Shown piece by piece: positions 14,534 to 23,269 of a stretch of 41,857 bases of DNA (its first letter is position 1; each line of letters begins with the position of its first letter). Location: NCBI GenBank assembly GCA_003669125.1, contig QWQF01000272.1:1-41857 (forward strand), in the 5' to 3' direction. Origin of the DNA: Planctomycetota bacterium (lineage in GTDB: Bacteria > Planctomycetota > Planctomycetia > Planctomycetales > Planctomycetaceae). The notes below the pieces were generated by a model. That model ran no database searches, was not told the origin of the DNA, and saw only the letters and a program-made list of their open reading frames with translations. The position numbers and the translations under genes are program-made.

Positions 14534-17167
14534 ATGCCCCGACTCCTGCTCACTGCTGTTCTCGTTCTGCTCGTCGCGCAGACATTGTCCGGCGCGGCTG
14601 AGGGAGATTCGCCGTCGTATCAGCGGCATGTCACGGCACTGTTTGGCAAGCTCGGTTGCAACGGTGGGACGTGTCATGGAGCCGTGAAGGGACAGAACGG
14701 ATTTCGCCTGTCGATGTTCGGAGCCGATCCCGCGGGTGATCACGAACAACTGACCCGCGAGAGCCGGACGCGGCGGCTGAGTCTCATCGACCCGGACGTG
14801 AGTCTGCTGCTGCAAAAGGGGACCGGAAAAGTTCCGCACGGTGGCGGTGCGAGGTTCAGCGTCCGCAGCGTAGAATACAAGATCCTGCGAGCGTGGATCG
14901 CCGCCGGGGCTGTTGCCGATGACATCGCTCCGTCCCGATTGAAACAACTGACAATCACGCCGGCCGGGCAGGTGGCCCAGCCGGGTGAGACTTACCCATT
15001 GAAAGTCGAGGCGGAGTTCGCCGACGACAGCGTCGAAGACGTGACGACGTTTTGCGTGTTCGAATCGCTCGACCGTGCCGTGGCAACAGTGGATCGAGCG
15101 GGAGTTGTCACCGGCGTCGGTGTCGGGGACGCGGGGTTGATCGTGCGGTATCGCGCTCAACCGGCTGCCGCGAGAGTGCTCGTGCCCCGACCGGGATCGA
15201 ATGCGTTTCCCGACGTGACGCCGAACAATTTTGTCGATGCTCCTGTGCTGGCGAAGCTGCGACGGATGAACTTGCCCCCAGCCGAGATTTGCGACGATGC
15301 GACCTTCCTGCGCCGGGTGCATCTCGACGTGGTGGGCGAATTGCCGACGACCGAGGAAGTGCGATCGTTCCTCGCCGATGCTTCGTCCGAGAAGCGCGCG
15401 GCGAAGATCGAAGAACTCGTGACTCGGCCCGGTCATGCGGATCTGTGGGCGCTGAAGTTCTGCGACCTCCTGAAGGCGGCGGACTTCGGGGTGTATGCCG
15501 ACGCGCTCTCGAAGGAGCACGATGCTCCGCGAATGCAGGCGTGGATTCGGGCTCGGCTCGCCGAGAATGTCCCGTACGACGAGTTCGTCGAACGCATCCT
15601 GCTCGCGACCAGTCGCGAAGGGCGGACGATGGAGGAATACGTCGCCGAAGTGAATTCGCTCTTCGAGGGCTACGCACCGGGGCGCCCCGATCTCGAACTG
15701 TATGCCCGCCGCAAGACGCTCGACTTGTTCTGGCAACGACGCGGTTCGGATGGGGTGAAAGGGACCATGCAGGTGGCCCATGCGTTTCTCGGTTTGCGGA
15801 TGGAGTGTGCTCAGTGTCACCGGCATCCGCACGACAACTGGCAGCAGGAGGATTTGCTCGACTTCGCCAACCTCTTCATGCGAGTTCGCACCGTCGGATT
15901 TTCGGACAAGAACGAAAAGCAGTTCCCGGATGCCGCGGCGCACTTCAAGAAGTTGAATGATGAAGCCAAGCAGCTTGAGGCCGACCTCAAACAACGCAAA
16001 GAAGGGGAAGGCAAGAAACTCGACGACGACAGCCGGAAGGCCAAGCAGGACATCGACAAGCTCACGACTGAGATCGCCAAGTTGGAGAAAGCCAAAGGAG
16101 ACGAGTCCGAGATCGCCAAGCAACGTGAACTGCTGAACGCAGCGAAGGAGGTCATGGCTCAGGCTGAAAAGTTTCGGCAAGAAACTGCGGCAATCGACAA
16201 GCGGGCGAAGTTGCTGGCCGAGGTCGCTCGGCGGCTGATGCAGGCGGAGTGCCGGCTGCTTCCGAAAGGGGAATCCGCGCGAGTCACCAGCACGCTCGGC
16301 AGTCGCGAATCGAAAACGTTTCGGTTGCTCGGTGAGTCTGAGCCCGTGACCGTTTCCGACGATCGCGACCCGCGCGAACTGGTGATGGTGTGGATGCGGA
16401 AGCCGGACAATCCGTACTTCGCCCGAGCGATCGTGAATCGAGTCTGGGCGCACTACTTCGGCCGCGGCATGATCGATCCGCCGGACAACCTCTCGGCCTT
16501 CAACCCGGCCACGCACCCGGAACTGTTGAAGGAACTACGTGACGGCTTCGTCACGAACAAGTTTGACCTCCGCTGGCTGCACCGCACCATCTTAAAGAGC
16601 CGCACCTATCAGCAATCGAGCACGCCCGCCGAGGGGGCTGCTGCCGATCGCATGAACTACGCCTTCTTCCCGCTGCGGCGTCTGCCGGCGGAAGTGCTGC
16701 TCGATGCACTCAACACGGCGACCGGCACCACCGAAAACATGGACATGAAGTATCATCACTGGCCGGAGACAATGAGCACCGTGCAGGCACCGTTCATCCC
16801 GCAAAACAAGTTCGTGGCCTTCGTGCTGGAGACCTACGGCCGCCCCCAACGAAACGCAGCGGTGCAATGCGACTGCGAACGAGACGCCAGCGGTTCGATC
16901 TTTCAAGTGTTGACGTTGGCCAATCACCCGCGAGTCTGGGAAAAGATCAAAGACCCGGCGGGCCGAGCCTCGAAGTTACTCAAAGCCAGCGGCGACGCGG
17001 GTCGCCAAATCGAGGAACTGTATCTGGCCACTGTCGGCCGACTGCCGACGGAATTGGAACGCGAAGCCTGCACGAAATTCATCACGAGTGCCGATAGTCC
17101 CGAAAACGGTTTGCAGAATGTCCTGTGGTGCCTGATCAACACACGCGAGTTTCTGTTGCAACACTGA
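14534..17167 (+). CDS. DUF1549/DUF1553 secreted protein with Ig-like domain and CX4CH motif
   Basis: 877-residue secreted protein, a different subfamily from the product of 10379. ATG 14534 (MPRLLLTAVLVLLVAQ) starts a clear signal peptide, and AGG lies 7-8 bases upstream; an in-frame TTG at 14507 is rejected. The N-terminal motif is C42-N-G-G-T-C47-H48, a CX4CH spacing rather than CXXCH, followed by 'GQNGFRLSMFGADPAGD'. Next come a BIG2-type Ig-like domain at about 137-217 ('AEFADDSVEDVTTFCVFES', 'VDRAGVVTGVGVGDAGL'), DUF1549 at about 235-455 with C425-A-Q-C-H429 (CAQCHRHPHDNW), a roughly 100-residue charged coiled coil at 468-570, and DUF1553 at about 615-870 ('FARAIVNRVWAHYFGRGMID'). Its DUF1501 partner follows after 187 bases containing an inverted repeat. 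The 130 bases upstream show no other feature. Confidence 0.9.
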   Translation: MPRLLLTAVLVLLVAQTLSGAAEGDSPSYQRHVTALFGKLGCNGGTCHGAVKGQNGFRLSMFGADPAGDHEQLTRESRTRRLSLIDPDVSLLLQKGTGKVPHGGGARFSVRSVEYKILRAWIAAGAVADDIAPSRLKQLTITPAGQVAQPGETYPLKVEAEFADDSVEDVTTFCVFESLDRAVATVDRAGVVTGVGVGDAGLIVRYRAQPAAARVLVPRPGSNAFPDVTPNNFVDAPVLAKLRRMNLPPAEICDDATFLRRVHLDVVGELPTTEEVRSFLADASSEKRAAKIEELVTRPGHADLWALKFCDLLKAADFGVYADALSKEHDAPRMQAWIRARLAENVPYDEFVERILLATSREGRTMEEYVAEVNSLFEGYAPGRPDLELYARRKTLDLFWQRRGSDGVKGTMQVAHAFLGLRMECAQCHRHPHDNWQQEDLLDFANLFMRVRTVGFSDKNEKQFPDAAAHFKKLNDEAKQLEADLKQRKEGEGKKLDDDSRKAKQDIDKLTTEIAKLEKAKGDESEIAKQRELLNAAKEVMAQAEKFRQETAAIDKRAKLLAEVARRLMQAECRLLPKGESARVTSTLGSRESKTFRLLGESEPVTVSDDRDPRELVMVWMRKPDNPYFARAIVNRVWAHYFGRGMIDPPDNLSAFNPATHPELLKELRDGFVTNKFDLRWLHRTILKSRTYQQSSTPAEGAAADRMNYAFFPLRRLPAEVLLDALNTATGTTENMDMKYHHWPETMSTVQAPFIPQNKFVAFVLETYGRPQRNAAVQCDCERDASGSIFQVLTLANHPRVWEKIKDPAGRASKLLKASGDAGRQIEELYLATVGRLPTELEREACTKFITSADSPENGLQNVLWCLINTREFLLQH

Positions 17168-17199
17168 CTGTGATCGATCTCGCACAAGGAAAATGACAC

Positions 17200-17310
17200 A
17201 ACCCCACCGAGCTTGCCTCGATGGTTTTTGGATTTTTCCCTACGCTGTTTCAACGGTAATTCGCTCGTCGTGCAAAGGCCATTTTCCACCGAGACAAGCT
17301 CGGTGGGGTT
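17200..17310. repeat. 16-bp inverted repeat between DUF1553 and DUF1501 genes
   Basis: Arms 17200-17215 (AACCCCACCGAGCTTG) and 17295-17310 are exact reverse complements and enclose 79 bases. The sequence is unrelated to the CGAAGCG family. It fills most of the 187-base gap, 32 bases after one stop and 44 bases before the next start. Confidence 0.7.
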
Positions 17311-17354
17311 TGTGTGATTCACAACTGCGTGGGGAATAAACAGGGGAGAAGATC

Positions 17355-18680
17355 ATGAATCGCCGTGACATCCTGCGGATCGGTGGGCTGGGCTTGTGTG
17401 GCGTCGGAGCGCTCGACCTGATTCGGGCGCAAGCTGCGTCTTCGGCGAACAACGCCAAGGCCAAGCAGATGATCGTCTGCTGGTTGGGAGGTGGTCCGCC
17501 GCATCTCGACATGTTCGACATGAAGCCGGAGACCTCGGAGGATTACCGTGGCATCTTCCAGCCGATCGACACGAAGGTGCCCGGCTTGCAGGTCGGCGAA
17601 TTGCTCCCGGAGATGGCGAAGCGAGCCGACAAGTACACGGTCATTCGGTCGGTCACGACGATGAACAAGCCGGGCGATCACGCGCAGGCTCCGCTGTATT
17701 GGCTGACCGGCAACCCGCGACTGACGACGGGCAGCGACGAGTACCCAATGTACGGCAGCGTCGTCCATAAGCTCCGTCCCGGACCGGCCGATCTGCCGAC
17801 GTTCGTGGTGCTGGATGAGATCGATGTCCACACGCACAACGCGCTGTCACGCAACTTTCTGGGGCCTGCGCACTCGCCGTTCGTCATGCAGCCGTTCAAG
17901 GACAAAGACGCCGCCACGAAGATGCTGACGCCGCAACTCGATCTCCCGGCGTTCGCACGGAATGCGGATCTGTTGAAGACGCTCGATACTCGACTGCGCC
18001 GCAACGACACGCAAGACGAAGTCATCGCCGGACTGGATCAGTATCAACAGACCGCGTTCAACCTGCTCCGCTCGCCGAAGCTCCGACAGGCGCTCGACAT
18101 CTCCAAGGAGTCGGCGGAATCAGTCGAGCGTTTCACGCGCAACAAGCCCGCGAAGGCCCGTTACCCCACCGGCGATCCGCTGCATTTCCTGCTCGCGCGT
18201 CGCTTGATCGAAGCGGGAGTGCCGGTCGTTCACTTCAATCTCGGCTACTGGGATTGGCACGGCGAGAACTTCACCGCCGGCAAACAGCAGATCCCGATGT
18301 TCGACGGCTGCCTTGCGGCGCTGCTCGACGACCTGGATGAGCGGGGCTTGCTGGATTCGACCATCGTGCTGGCCCTCGGCGAGATGGGCCGCAAGCCAAA
18401 GATCGACAGGCCGAAAGAAACCGGAGCCGGACGCGATCACTGGGACTACGCGCAATTCGTGATCGCAGCGGGAGGCGGCTTCAATCGCGGTTGCATCGTC
18501 GGAGCGACCGACAAACTCGGCGAACAGGTGATCGACAAGTTCTACAAGATCGAAAGCTTCGGCCGCACGCTGTACCACCTGCTGGGCATCGATGCCGACA
18601 CGCTGGTGCATACGCCCGCGAATCGCCCGGTGAAACTGATCGTGGAAGATGCCCCGATCATCAAGGAAGCAATTTCCTAA
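17355..18680 (+). CDS. DUF1501 family TAT-exported protein
   Basis: 441-residue DUF1501 protein paired with the Ig-containing DUF1553 gene upstream. The ATG at 17355 has a strong ribosome site (GGGGAG, 6 bases upstream). Landmarks: twin-arginine signal NRRDILRIGGLGLCGVGALD, shorter than in the other two DUF1501 copies; 'MIVCWLGGGPPHLDMFDMKP'; 'VIRSVTTMNKPGDHAQAPLY'; 'ARRLIEAGVPVVHFNLGYWD'; 'WHGENFTAGKQQIPMFD'; 'LALGEMGRKPKI'; 'GRDHWDYAQFVIAAGGG'; a C-terminal 'GRTLYHLLGIDADTLVH'. The last third contains the conserved GEMGR...GRDHW block seen in the copy at 4623, supporting a common active site. A SUMF1-fold gene follows after 28 bases and may be co-transcribed. Confidence 0.9.
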   Translation: MNRRDILRIGGLGLCGVGALDLIRAQAASSANNAKAKQMIVCWLGGGPPHLDMFDMKPETSEDYRGIFQPIDTKVPGLQVGELLPEMAKRADKYTVIRSVTTMNKPGDHAQAPLYWLTGNPRLTTGSDEYPMYGSVVHKLRPGPADLPTFVVLDEIDVHTHNALSRNFLGPAHSPFVMQPFKDKDAATKMLTPQLDLPAFARNADLLKTLDTRLRRNDTQDEVIAGLDQYQQTAFNLLRSPKLRQALDISKESAESVERFTRNKPAKARYPTGDPLHFLLARRLIEAGVPVVHFNLGYWDWHGENFTAGKQQIPMFDGCLAALLDDLDERGLLDSTIVLALGEMGRKPKIDRPKETGAGRDHWDYAQFVIAAGGGFNRGCIVGATDKLGEQVIDKFYKIESFGRTLYHLLGIDADTLVHTPANRPVKLIVEDAPIIKEAIS

Positions 18681-18708
18681 CGTAGGCTTCGCCTGCTCGC
18701 CAAGACAC

Positions 18709-19851
18709 ATGCGCAAAAAACACATGATCCAAGAGAAACGCGATTGGTGCTGGGTTCTGGCGATCGCGGTGATGGCTTGGAGTTCGAGTGTCTCCGCTGA
18801 TCCCGGACCGCCCGCCAAGACCGATAGAACCGCCGCCACAATCAGCGCTGCTGAGTTGGCAAAGTTGTTGGCGTGTGATCGTATCGGTGCCCCGCCATCA
18901 GCGCCGCATTTTCCCTTCGACGCAGTGGCCGCGAAAAAGTATCAGCAGGACTACGCGATGTGGCTGGGCGTGCCGACATCGATTCGCTATTTCGCCGGGC
19001 AGGAATTTGTGCTCGTGCCGCCCGGTCAATTTCTGATGGGTTCGCCGGCAGACGAACCGGGGCATGCGACCACCAACTACGACGAGACGCAGCATCCCGT
19101 GCGGCTCACGCAAGCGTTTTATCTCGCTCGTCACGAGACGACCGTCGGTCAATTCCGCGCGTTCGTCGAGCGGACGCAGTACGTCACCGATGGCGAACGC
19201 AACGACGGTGGCAACGTTCACGACGAACTCGCGGTGTGGCAGCACCGACCGGGAACCAACTGGCGACGGCCGGGATATGCGGGTCCGTTTTTGTTAGCCG
19301 ACAATCATCCGGTGGGGCATGTCAGCCACACGGACGCCGTGGCGCATTGTCGTTGGCTCAACGAGAACGGCGTGGATGCCGTGCGATACACATTGCCGAC
19401 CGAAGCGGAATGGGAATGGGCCTGCCGAGCCGGCTCAGCGACGCGATTCTGGTGGGGCGACGCGGTCGATGCCTCCGGGAAAGTGGCGAATGTGGGCGAC
19501 GCCAAACTTCGCGAAGTGCATCCGAAGTGGCCTCGCGAAGTCATGCCGATGAACGATGGTCATGCCTTCCCGGCACCGGTGGGCAGTTTCCGCGCGAACG
19601 CTTTCGGTTTGCACGACATGCTGGGAAACGTCTGGGAGTTTTGCTCAACGCGCTTCGGCAAGTACCCGGCGGAGCTCACCACCAATCCCGGCGACTTGGC
19701 TCCCGATCGAGGCTTCGCTGTCCGCGGCGGAGGCTGGAGCAACATCCCAAACGATGCCCGTTGCGCGACTCGCAACGCCGACCCGCCGCACTTCTGCCAC
19801 AGCAACCTCGGTTTCCGTGTGGCCATCAAACTGAATGTCAGACAGAACTGA
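18709..19851 (+). CDS. SUMF1/formylglycine-enzyme-fold secreted protein, catalytic cysteines not conserved
   Basis: 380-residue protein with a signal segment (WCWVLAIAVMAWSSSVSA) and a SUMF1 domain at about 95-375. Family hallmarks are 'FVLVPPGQFLMGSPADEPGH', 'QAFYLARHETTVGQFRAFVE', 'YTLPTEAEWEWACRAGSATR', 'FGLHDMLGNVWEFCSTRFGK' and 'RGGGWSNIPNDARCATR', ending 'NLGFRVAIKL'. True formylglycine-generating enzymes carry two active-site cysteines in the GGS-xx-C-xxxx-C stretch before the final GFR motif. Here that stretch reads GGGWSNIPNDARC and has neither cysteine in place, so sulfatase activation is doubtful. The gene follows a DUF1501 gene of the wider sulfatase/phosphatase fold by 28 bases. 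The start is uncertain: ATG 18709 was chosen, ATG 18724 is possible, and no strong ribosome site precedes either. Confidence 0.85.
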   Translation: MRKKHMIQEKRDWCWVLAIAVMAWSSSVSADPGPPAKTDRTAATISAAELAKLLACDRIGAPPSAPHFPFDAVAAKKYQQDYAMWLGVPTSIRYFAGQEFVLVPPGQFLMGSPADEPGHATTNYDETQHPVRLTQAFYLARHETTVGQFRAFVERTQYVTDGERNDGGNVHDELAVWQHRPGTNWRRPGYAGPFLLADNHPVGHVSHTDAVAHCRWLNENGVDAVRYTLPTEAEWEWACRAGSATRFWWGDAVDASGKVANVGDAKLREVHPKWPREVMPMNDGHAFPAPVGSFRANAFGLHDMLGNVWEFCSTRFGKYPAELTTNPGDLAPDRGFAVRGGGWSNIPNDARCATRNADPPHFCHSNLGFRVAIKLNVRQN

Positions 19852-19852
19852 C

Positions 19853-19864
19853 TTCGACGTCGAA
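19853..19864. other. 12-bp perfect palindrome between convergent genes
   Basis: TTCGACGTCGAA lies in the 15-base space between the SUMF1-fold stop codon and the stop codon of the convergent beta-propeller gene. It is too short and lacks the U-tract of a bidirectional terminator; chance is possible. Confidence 0.3.
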
Positions 19865-19866
19865 CG

Positions 19867-21120
19867 TCATCGTCCCGCCGACGCCCCGATGCAATAAAGA
19901 TTCGAGTCCGTCCGATAAATGAACTCGTTCCCTGAGATCGCCGGTGACGCCGTGATGCGTTCGCCGAGATCGTTCGTGGCCAGCAACTCAAATTGGATTC
20001 CGGCTTTGACCACGAAGGTTTGGCCGTCGTTGTTGCTGAGATAGATGCGGCCATCGCTCGCCACGGGTGACGAATTGCAATCGCCACCGAGCCGTTGCCG
20101 GTAATGCTCCCGGCCAGTCTGTCCGTCGAAGCAGACCAGCACGCCGTTATCGATCAACACATAGAGCAGCCCTCGGTAATACAGCAGCGAGGGCTCCACG
20201 CCACCCGGCTTGTCGCTGATCCAAATCGGTTCGGGAGGCTTTCCATCGGGGCTCAAACGAATGGCGTGAATGCGACTCTGCCGCCACAGTTGCGTGAAGA
20301 CGATCCCGTCACCGACGACCGGACTGACGATGATCTCGCCGTTGTACGGGCCTTCGCCTTCGCCGTACTTCCACAGCTCGGCGTGAGTCTTCGCATCGAA
20401 CGCCGTCAGCCGATGCTTGCCTGGAACGATGATGTCTTTCTGCCCGTGATGCTCCACCAACAGCGGCGTCGCATGAGCGGTTCCGATGGGCCGCTCGTTC
20501 TTCCAAGCGATCTCGCCGTTTTGTGGATTCAAGCCAATCAGAAAGCAGGGACCGGTGTGATGATCCCACGGGAACAGGATTGAATCCTCCAGCACCAGCG
20601 GGCTGAGGGCATATCCCCAAGCCATCTTCGGATCGCCAAACCGAGAGATGTAGCGATTAACCCACAGCAGCTTGCCGTCGTGCGAGTACCGAGCGATGTC
20701 CGCATTCCCAAAGGCCACATACACCGCATCCGCCGTGACCGCCGGAGTGTTGACGGCCAAGTTCGATTTCTCGTGAACTCGCTGATTCGCGCCGAATCCA
20801 AAATCATGTTGCCAAAGCTCGCGGCCATCCGTGCGATCAAAGCACAGAGTGAGCAGCGAATTCTTGCCATTCTGGTTGAGCTCAGAAGTGACGAACACGC
20901 GGTTGCCGTAGACGACCGGAGAACTCGTCCCCCATCCCGGCAACTTCACCGACCAGCAAATGTTTTCGGACGGACTCCACTGAGTGGGTAGTTTTCTGTT
21001 GTCCGCAATGCCATCCGCCTTCGGACCTCTCCAGCGAGGCCAGTCGCGGCTCGGCTCGTTGGCGAATGCGGCCGTCGCGAAGGAAACGATCACAACGGCA
21101 GTGAAGAGAATTCGTGTCAT
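19867..21120 (-). CDS. PQQ-binding-like beta-propeller secreted protein
   Basis: 417-residue exported beta-propeller. ATG 21120 (MTRILFTAVVIVSFATAAFA) has GGAGT 5 bases upstream; the earlier in-frame ATG at 21138 lacks a ribosome site. After the signal peptide comes 'DWPRWRGPKADGIADN', a common opening in planctomycete outer-membrane-protein-assembly-like (PQQ-like) proteins. Blade motifs recur: 'SSPVVYGNRVFVTSEL', 'AVNTPAVTADAVYVAFGN', 'SPVVGDGIVFTQLW', 'SSPVASDGRIYLSNNDG', 'SPAISGNEFIYRTDS', each an AxxxGxxY/F strand pair. No dehydrogenase active-site aspartate context or quinone disulfide could be identified, so a scaffold or binding role is more likely than PQQ catalysis. It is the last gene of the long minus-strand run and converges on the SUMF1-fold gene with only 15 bases between stops. 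Confidence 0.85.
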   Translation of the reverse strand: MTRILFTAVVIVSFATAAFANEPSRDWPRWRGPKADGIADNRKLPTQWSPSENICWSVKLPGWGTSSPVVYGNRVFVTSELNQNGKNSLLTLCFDRTDGRELWQHDFGFGANQRVHEKSNLAVNTPAVTADAVYVAFGNADIARYSHDGKLLWVNRYISRFGDPKMAWGYALSPLVLEDSILFPWDHHTGPCFLIGLNPQNGEIAWKNERPIGTAHATPLLVEHHGQKDIIVPGKHRLTAFDAKTHAELWKYGEGEGPYNGEIIVSPVVGDGIVFTQLWRQSRIHAIRLSPDGKPPEPIWISDKPGGVEPSLLYYRGLLYVLIDNGVLVCFDGQTGREHYRQRLGGDCNSSPVASDGRIYLSNNDGQTFVVKAGIQFELLATNDLGERITASPAISGNEFIYRTDSNLYCIGASAGR

Positions 21121-21175
21121 CAGGACTCCGAGAATCATTTGAGCCAGCGGCGAAGCAATGGTCGTCGCGGAACGG

Positions 21176-23209
21176 TCATTCGCTTGGTGACTTTTTCTTG
21201 GCGGGTGAATCGACTGCGGCTTCCGGAGGAGTCACTTTGCCTGTCACATAGTCGATGTGAGTGTCCTTGGACAAAAGGATCTCCGTGGGACCCTTGCCCC
21301 CCGCGAATCGGATTCGATGCGAGTGGCCTAACCCACCCAGTTCGATTTGGTAGCTTCCCGGCTGGACATGATCGAGTTCGAAATATCCGTCGACATCGGA
21401 GATCGTCGCCACGCGAGTGACGTCATCAGCGTCCTTCGCCGGATCGACGTCGAGGCCAGTGAGAGATTGTTTCCGAGTCAGCCGAACCTGCGTGAAGGGA
21501 GCGGTGCTACCGCTGAGCGTCAGCATTCCAGTCAACTCACCGAGCGGAACCTTGAGTTGCTCTCCCGCTTTGAGAGCGATCTTCTTTGTCCAGCAGGAGG
21601 TCGATGTATTGCCCTCGCTGTGCATCAACGTGACGAAGTAGTCACCAGCGGCCAGAGAATCGATCAGGCATTCCCCTTTCGCGTCCCGCTTCAGACCGTG
21701 GAGCATGTGGTCGAAGCGATCGGTGGAGACGAAGTGCAGTGAAAGTCCATCGGCCTGCTGACTCAGTCGCGAGCTTGGCACCGCGACTCCGTGAATCGAG
21801 GCGGCCGGTTGCAGCGGAATCGGAATCAACCCGGCGTCATTGGGAGCGGGACGCAGCAACGGCGCCACGACCATTCGGGCGTAACCGCTCGCGAGGATGA
21901 TCAGCGTCGCCGGCTCGTCTCCCTCGGGAACGGTGATTCGTCCATCGGTATTCGAGGTGACTCGCAGCACATTCTCCAGTGAGTGATGTCCGTCGGCGTA
22001 GTTCTTGAGGTCGTTCCACTCGACGTAGTTCCAGCCAGACCTTTTTGAGATGCCCGTGACGACGCTGATGTTCGGGAGCGGCTTGTGTGTCTGTGCGTCA
22101 AGCAACAGAAATTCGCCGGACTTGTGCGGCGTCAGTTCGATTCGTTCGGGCTTGGCCTGATTGGTCGTGCGCGGAGTGATGCGTCGTGTCGCTGGAGCGA
22201 ACCCTTTGGTAAAGATGCGAACCTCGTAGGTGCTCTCGGGGTTGAGCGTCTTGTCCCACTGGAACCGGCCGCCCTCTGGATCGTTCACCGCCAGCGACTT
22301 GGTTCGATAGCGAAGCGTGACGTGGTATTCCTTCACCGGCAGTCCCGTGGAGTCAACGACCTCGCCAAAGATTGTTCCGTTCGTGATCTTTGGTGCGAGC
22401 GGATTGCGGTCGTTGGGAACGACGACCCGGACGATGCCCTGGGAATCGAAGAATTCCTTGCGAGAGATCTGATGCTCGTGAACCCACTTGCCGTCTTGAG
22501 TGATGTGAAGTGAGAGCCAGCCAACTTGGTTGAAACGCTCCTTGTGTTCCGCCACTGCCTGATTGTCACCGTCGACCTTTGCCGTCAGCGGATTGGGAGC
22601 GGGGGGCAGTTGCCGCAGCCGATAAACGCCCTGAGCGTCACACGGAATCGGTTTGTTGTGTCCAGGGATCGGTTCAGGTTGCTGGACCGACGAGAAGCTG
22701 GAGTTGAATCCGGACGTCGGCGTCATCGGGAGGACTTCAAGATTCGGAATCGGCAGGTCCATTTCGTCGACGATCAGGACTCCGATGGTTGTTTCCAGAG
22801 GCAGTTTGAAATTGAGTTCGGTCGGTGCGGAACGAGGCCCGGGGGCCAATCCCGTTTGCCATCGTGGAGAGCAGCCCGCCGCTGAGATGCCAAGCTTGAA
22901 CCGTCCATTAGCCTTCTTCGCTTCGAGTCGGTAAGTTCCATCTTCGCCAGAGTGCGTCACCTCGCGAGAAGCATCATGCGGGTAATCCGGACCCCATTCG
23001 ATCAGAGCTCCCGACACCGGCTTGTCACTGGCATCGGTGATCTTGCCGATGATCACTCTGGGATACGAGGCGACGTGGCCGCGCTTGATCTCGATGGGTT
23101 GGGACTCGGCGGTCTTGTCGTCGGCAGGCACAGGATCGGCCGCTGACGCGATTGCGAATTGGCAGGCCGCAAAAATCAGCACGAGTCTGGACCTGCGAAA
23201 CAAGAGCAT
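21176..23209 (-). CDS. Secreted carboxypeptidase-regulatory-like repeat protein
   Basis: 677-residue secreted protein made of repeated beta-sandwich domains of the carboxypeptidase regulatory-like/CnaB type. ATG 23209 (MLLFRRSRLVLIFAACQ) has AGGAGAG about 9 bases upstream; an earlier TTG is not used. Recurrent motifs are 'VIIGKITDASDKPVSGALIE' at about 50-70, 'GEDGTYRLEAKKANGRFKLG', 'GTIFGEVVDSTGLPVKEYHV' at about 280-300, 'DGRITVPEGDEPATLIILAS', 'LIDSLAAGDYFVTLMHSEG' and 'ISDVDGYFELDHVQPGSYQI' near the end. Each is a DxxGxYxxxxLxPGxY-style strand pair. Such domains usually bind surfaces or act as spacers; no catalytic module is visible. It lies 55 bases before the PQQ-like gene and 60 bases after the unknown secreted protein. 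Confidence 0.75.
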   Translation of the reverse strand: MLLFRRSRLVLIFAACQFAIASAADPVPADDKTAESQPIEIKRGHVASYPRVIIGKITDASDKPVSGALIEWGPDYPHDASREVTHSGEDGTYRLEAKKANGRFKLGISAAGCSPRWQTGLAPGPRSAPTELNFKLPLETTIGVLIVDEMDLPIPNLEVLPMTPTSGFNSSFSSVQQPEPIPGHNKPIPCDAQGVYRLRQLPPAPNPLTAKVDGDNQAVAEHKERFNQVGWLSLHITQDGKWVHEHQISRKEFFDSQGIVRVVVPNDRNPLAPKITNGTIFGEVVDSTGLPVKEYHVTLRYRTKSLAVNDPEGGRFQWDKTLNPESTYEVRIFTKGFAPATRRITPRTTNQAKPERIELTPHKSGEFLLLDAQTHKPLPNISVVTGISKRSGWNYVEWNDLKNYADGHHSLENVLRVTSNTDGRITVPEGDEPATLIILASGYARMVVAPLLRPAPNDAGLIPIPLQPAASIHGVAVPSSRLSQQADGLSLHFVSTDRFDHMLHGLKRDAKGECLIDSLAAGDYFVTLMHSEGNTSTSCWTKKIALKAGEQLKVPLGELTGMLTLSGSTAPFTQVRLTRKQSLTGLDVDPAKDADDVTRVATISDVDGYFELDHVQPGSYQIELGGLGHSHRIRFAGGKGPTEILLSKDTHIDYVTGKVTPPEAAVDSPAKKKSPSE

Positions 23210-23269
23210 GAGACAACTCTCTCCTGATGTGCGGAGCAACAGGTCGAATCAACGATTCATGACGCGGCG

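Noticed and set aside
14216..16516. Long minus-strand open frame (766 codons) opposite the DUF1553 and DUF1501 genes
   Set aside because: Arg/His/Pro-rich translation without domain features; explained by the high GC and codon bias of the plus-strand genes, which have clear domains and signal peptides.
18709..19851. Naming the SUMF1-fold gene as a formylglycine-generating enzyme
   Set aside because: The two catalytic cysteines are absent from the expected stretch.
19867..21120. Calling the beta-propeller a PQQ-dependent alcohol dehydrogenase
   Set aside because: Length, opening motif and lack of catalytic residues fit a PQQ-like repeat protein, not an enzyme.
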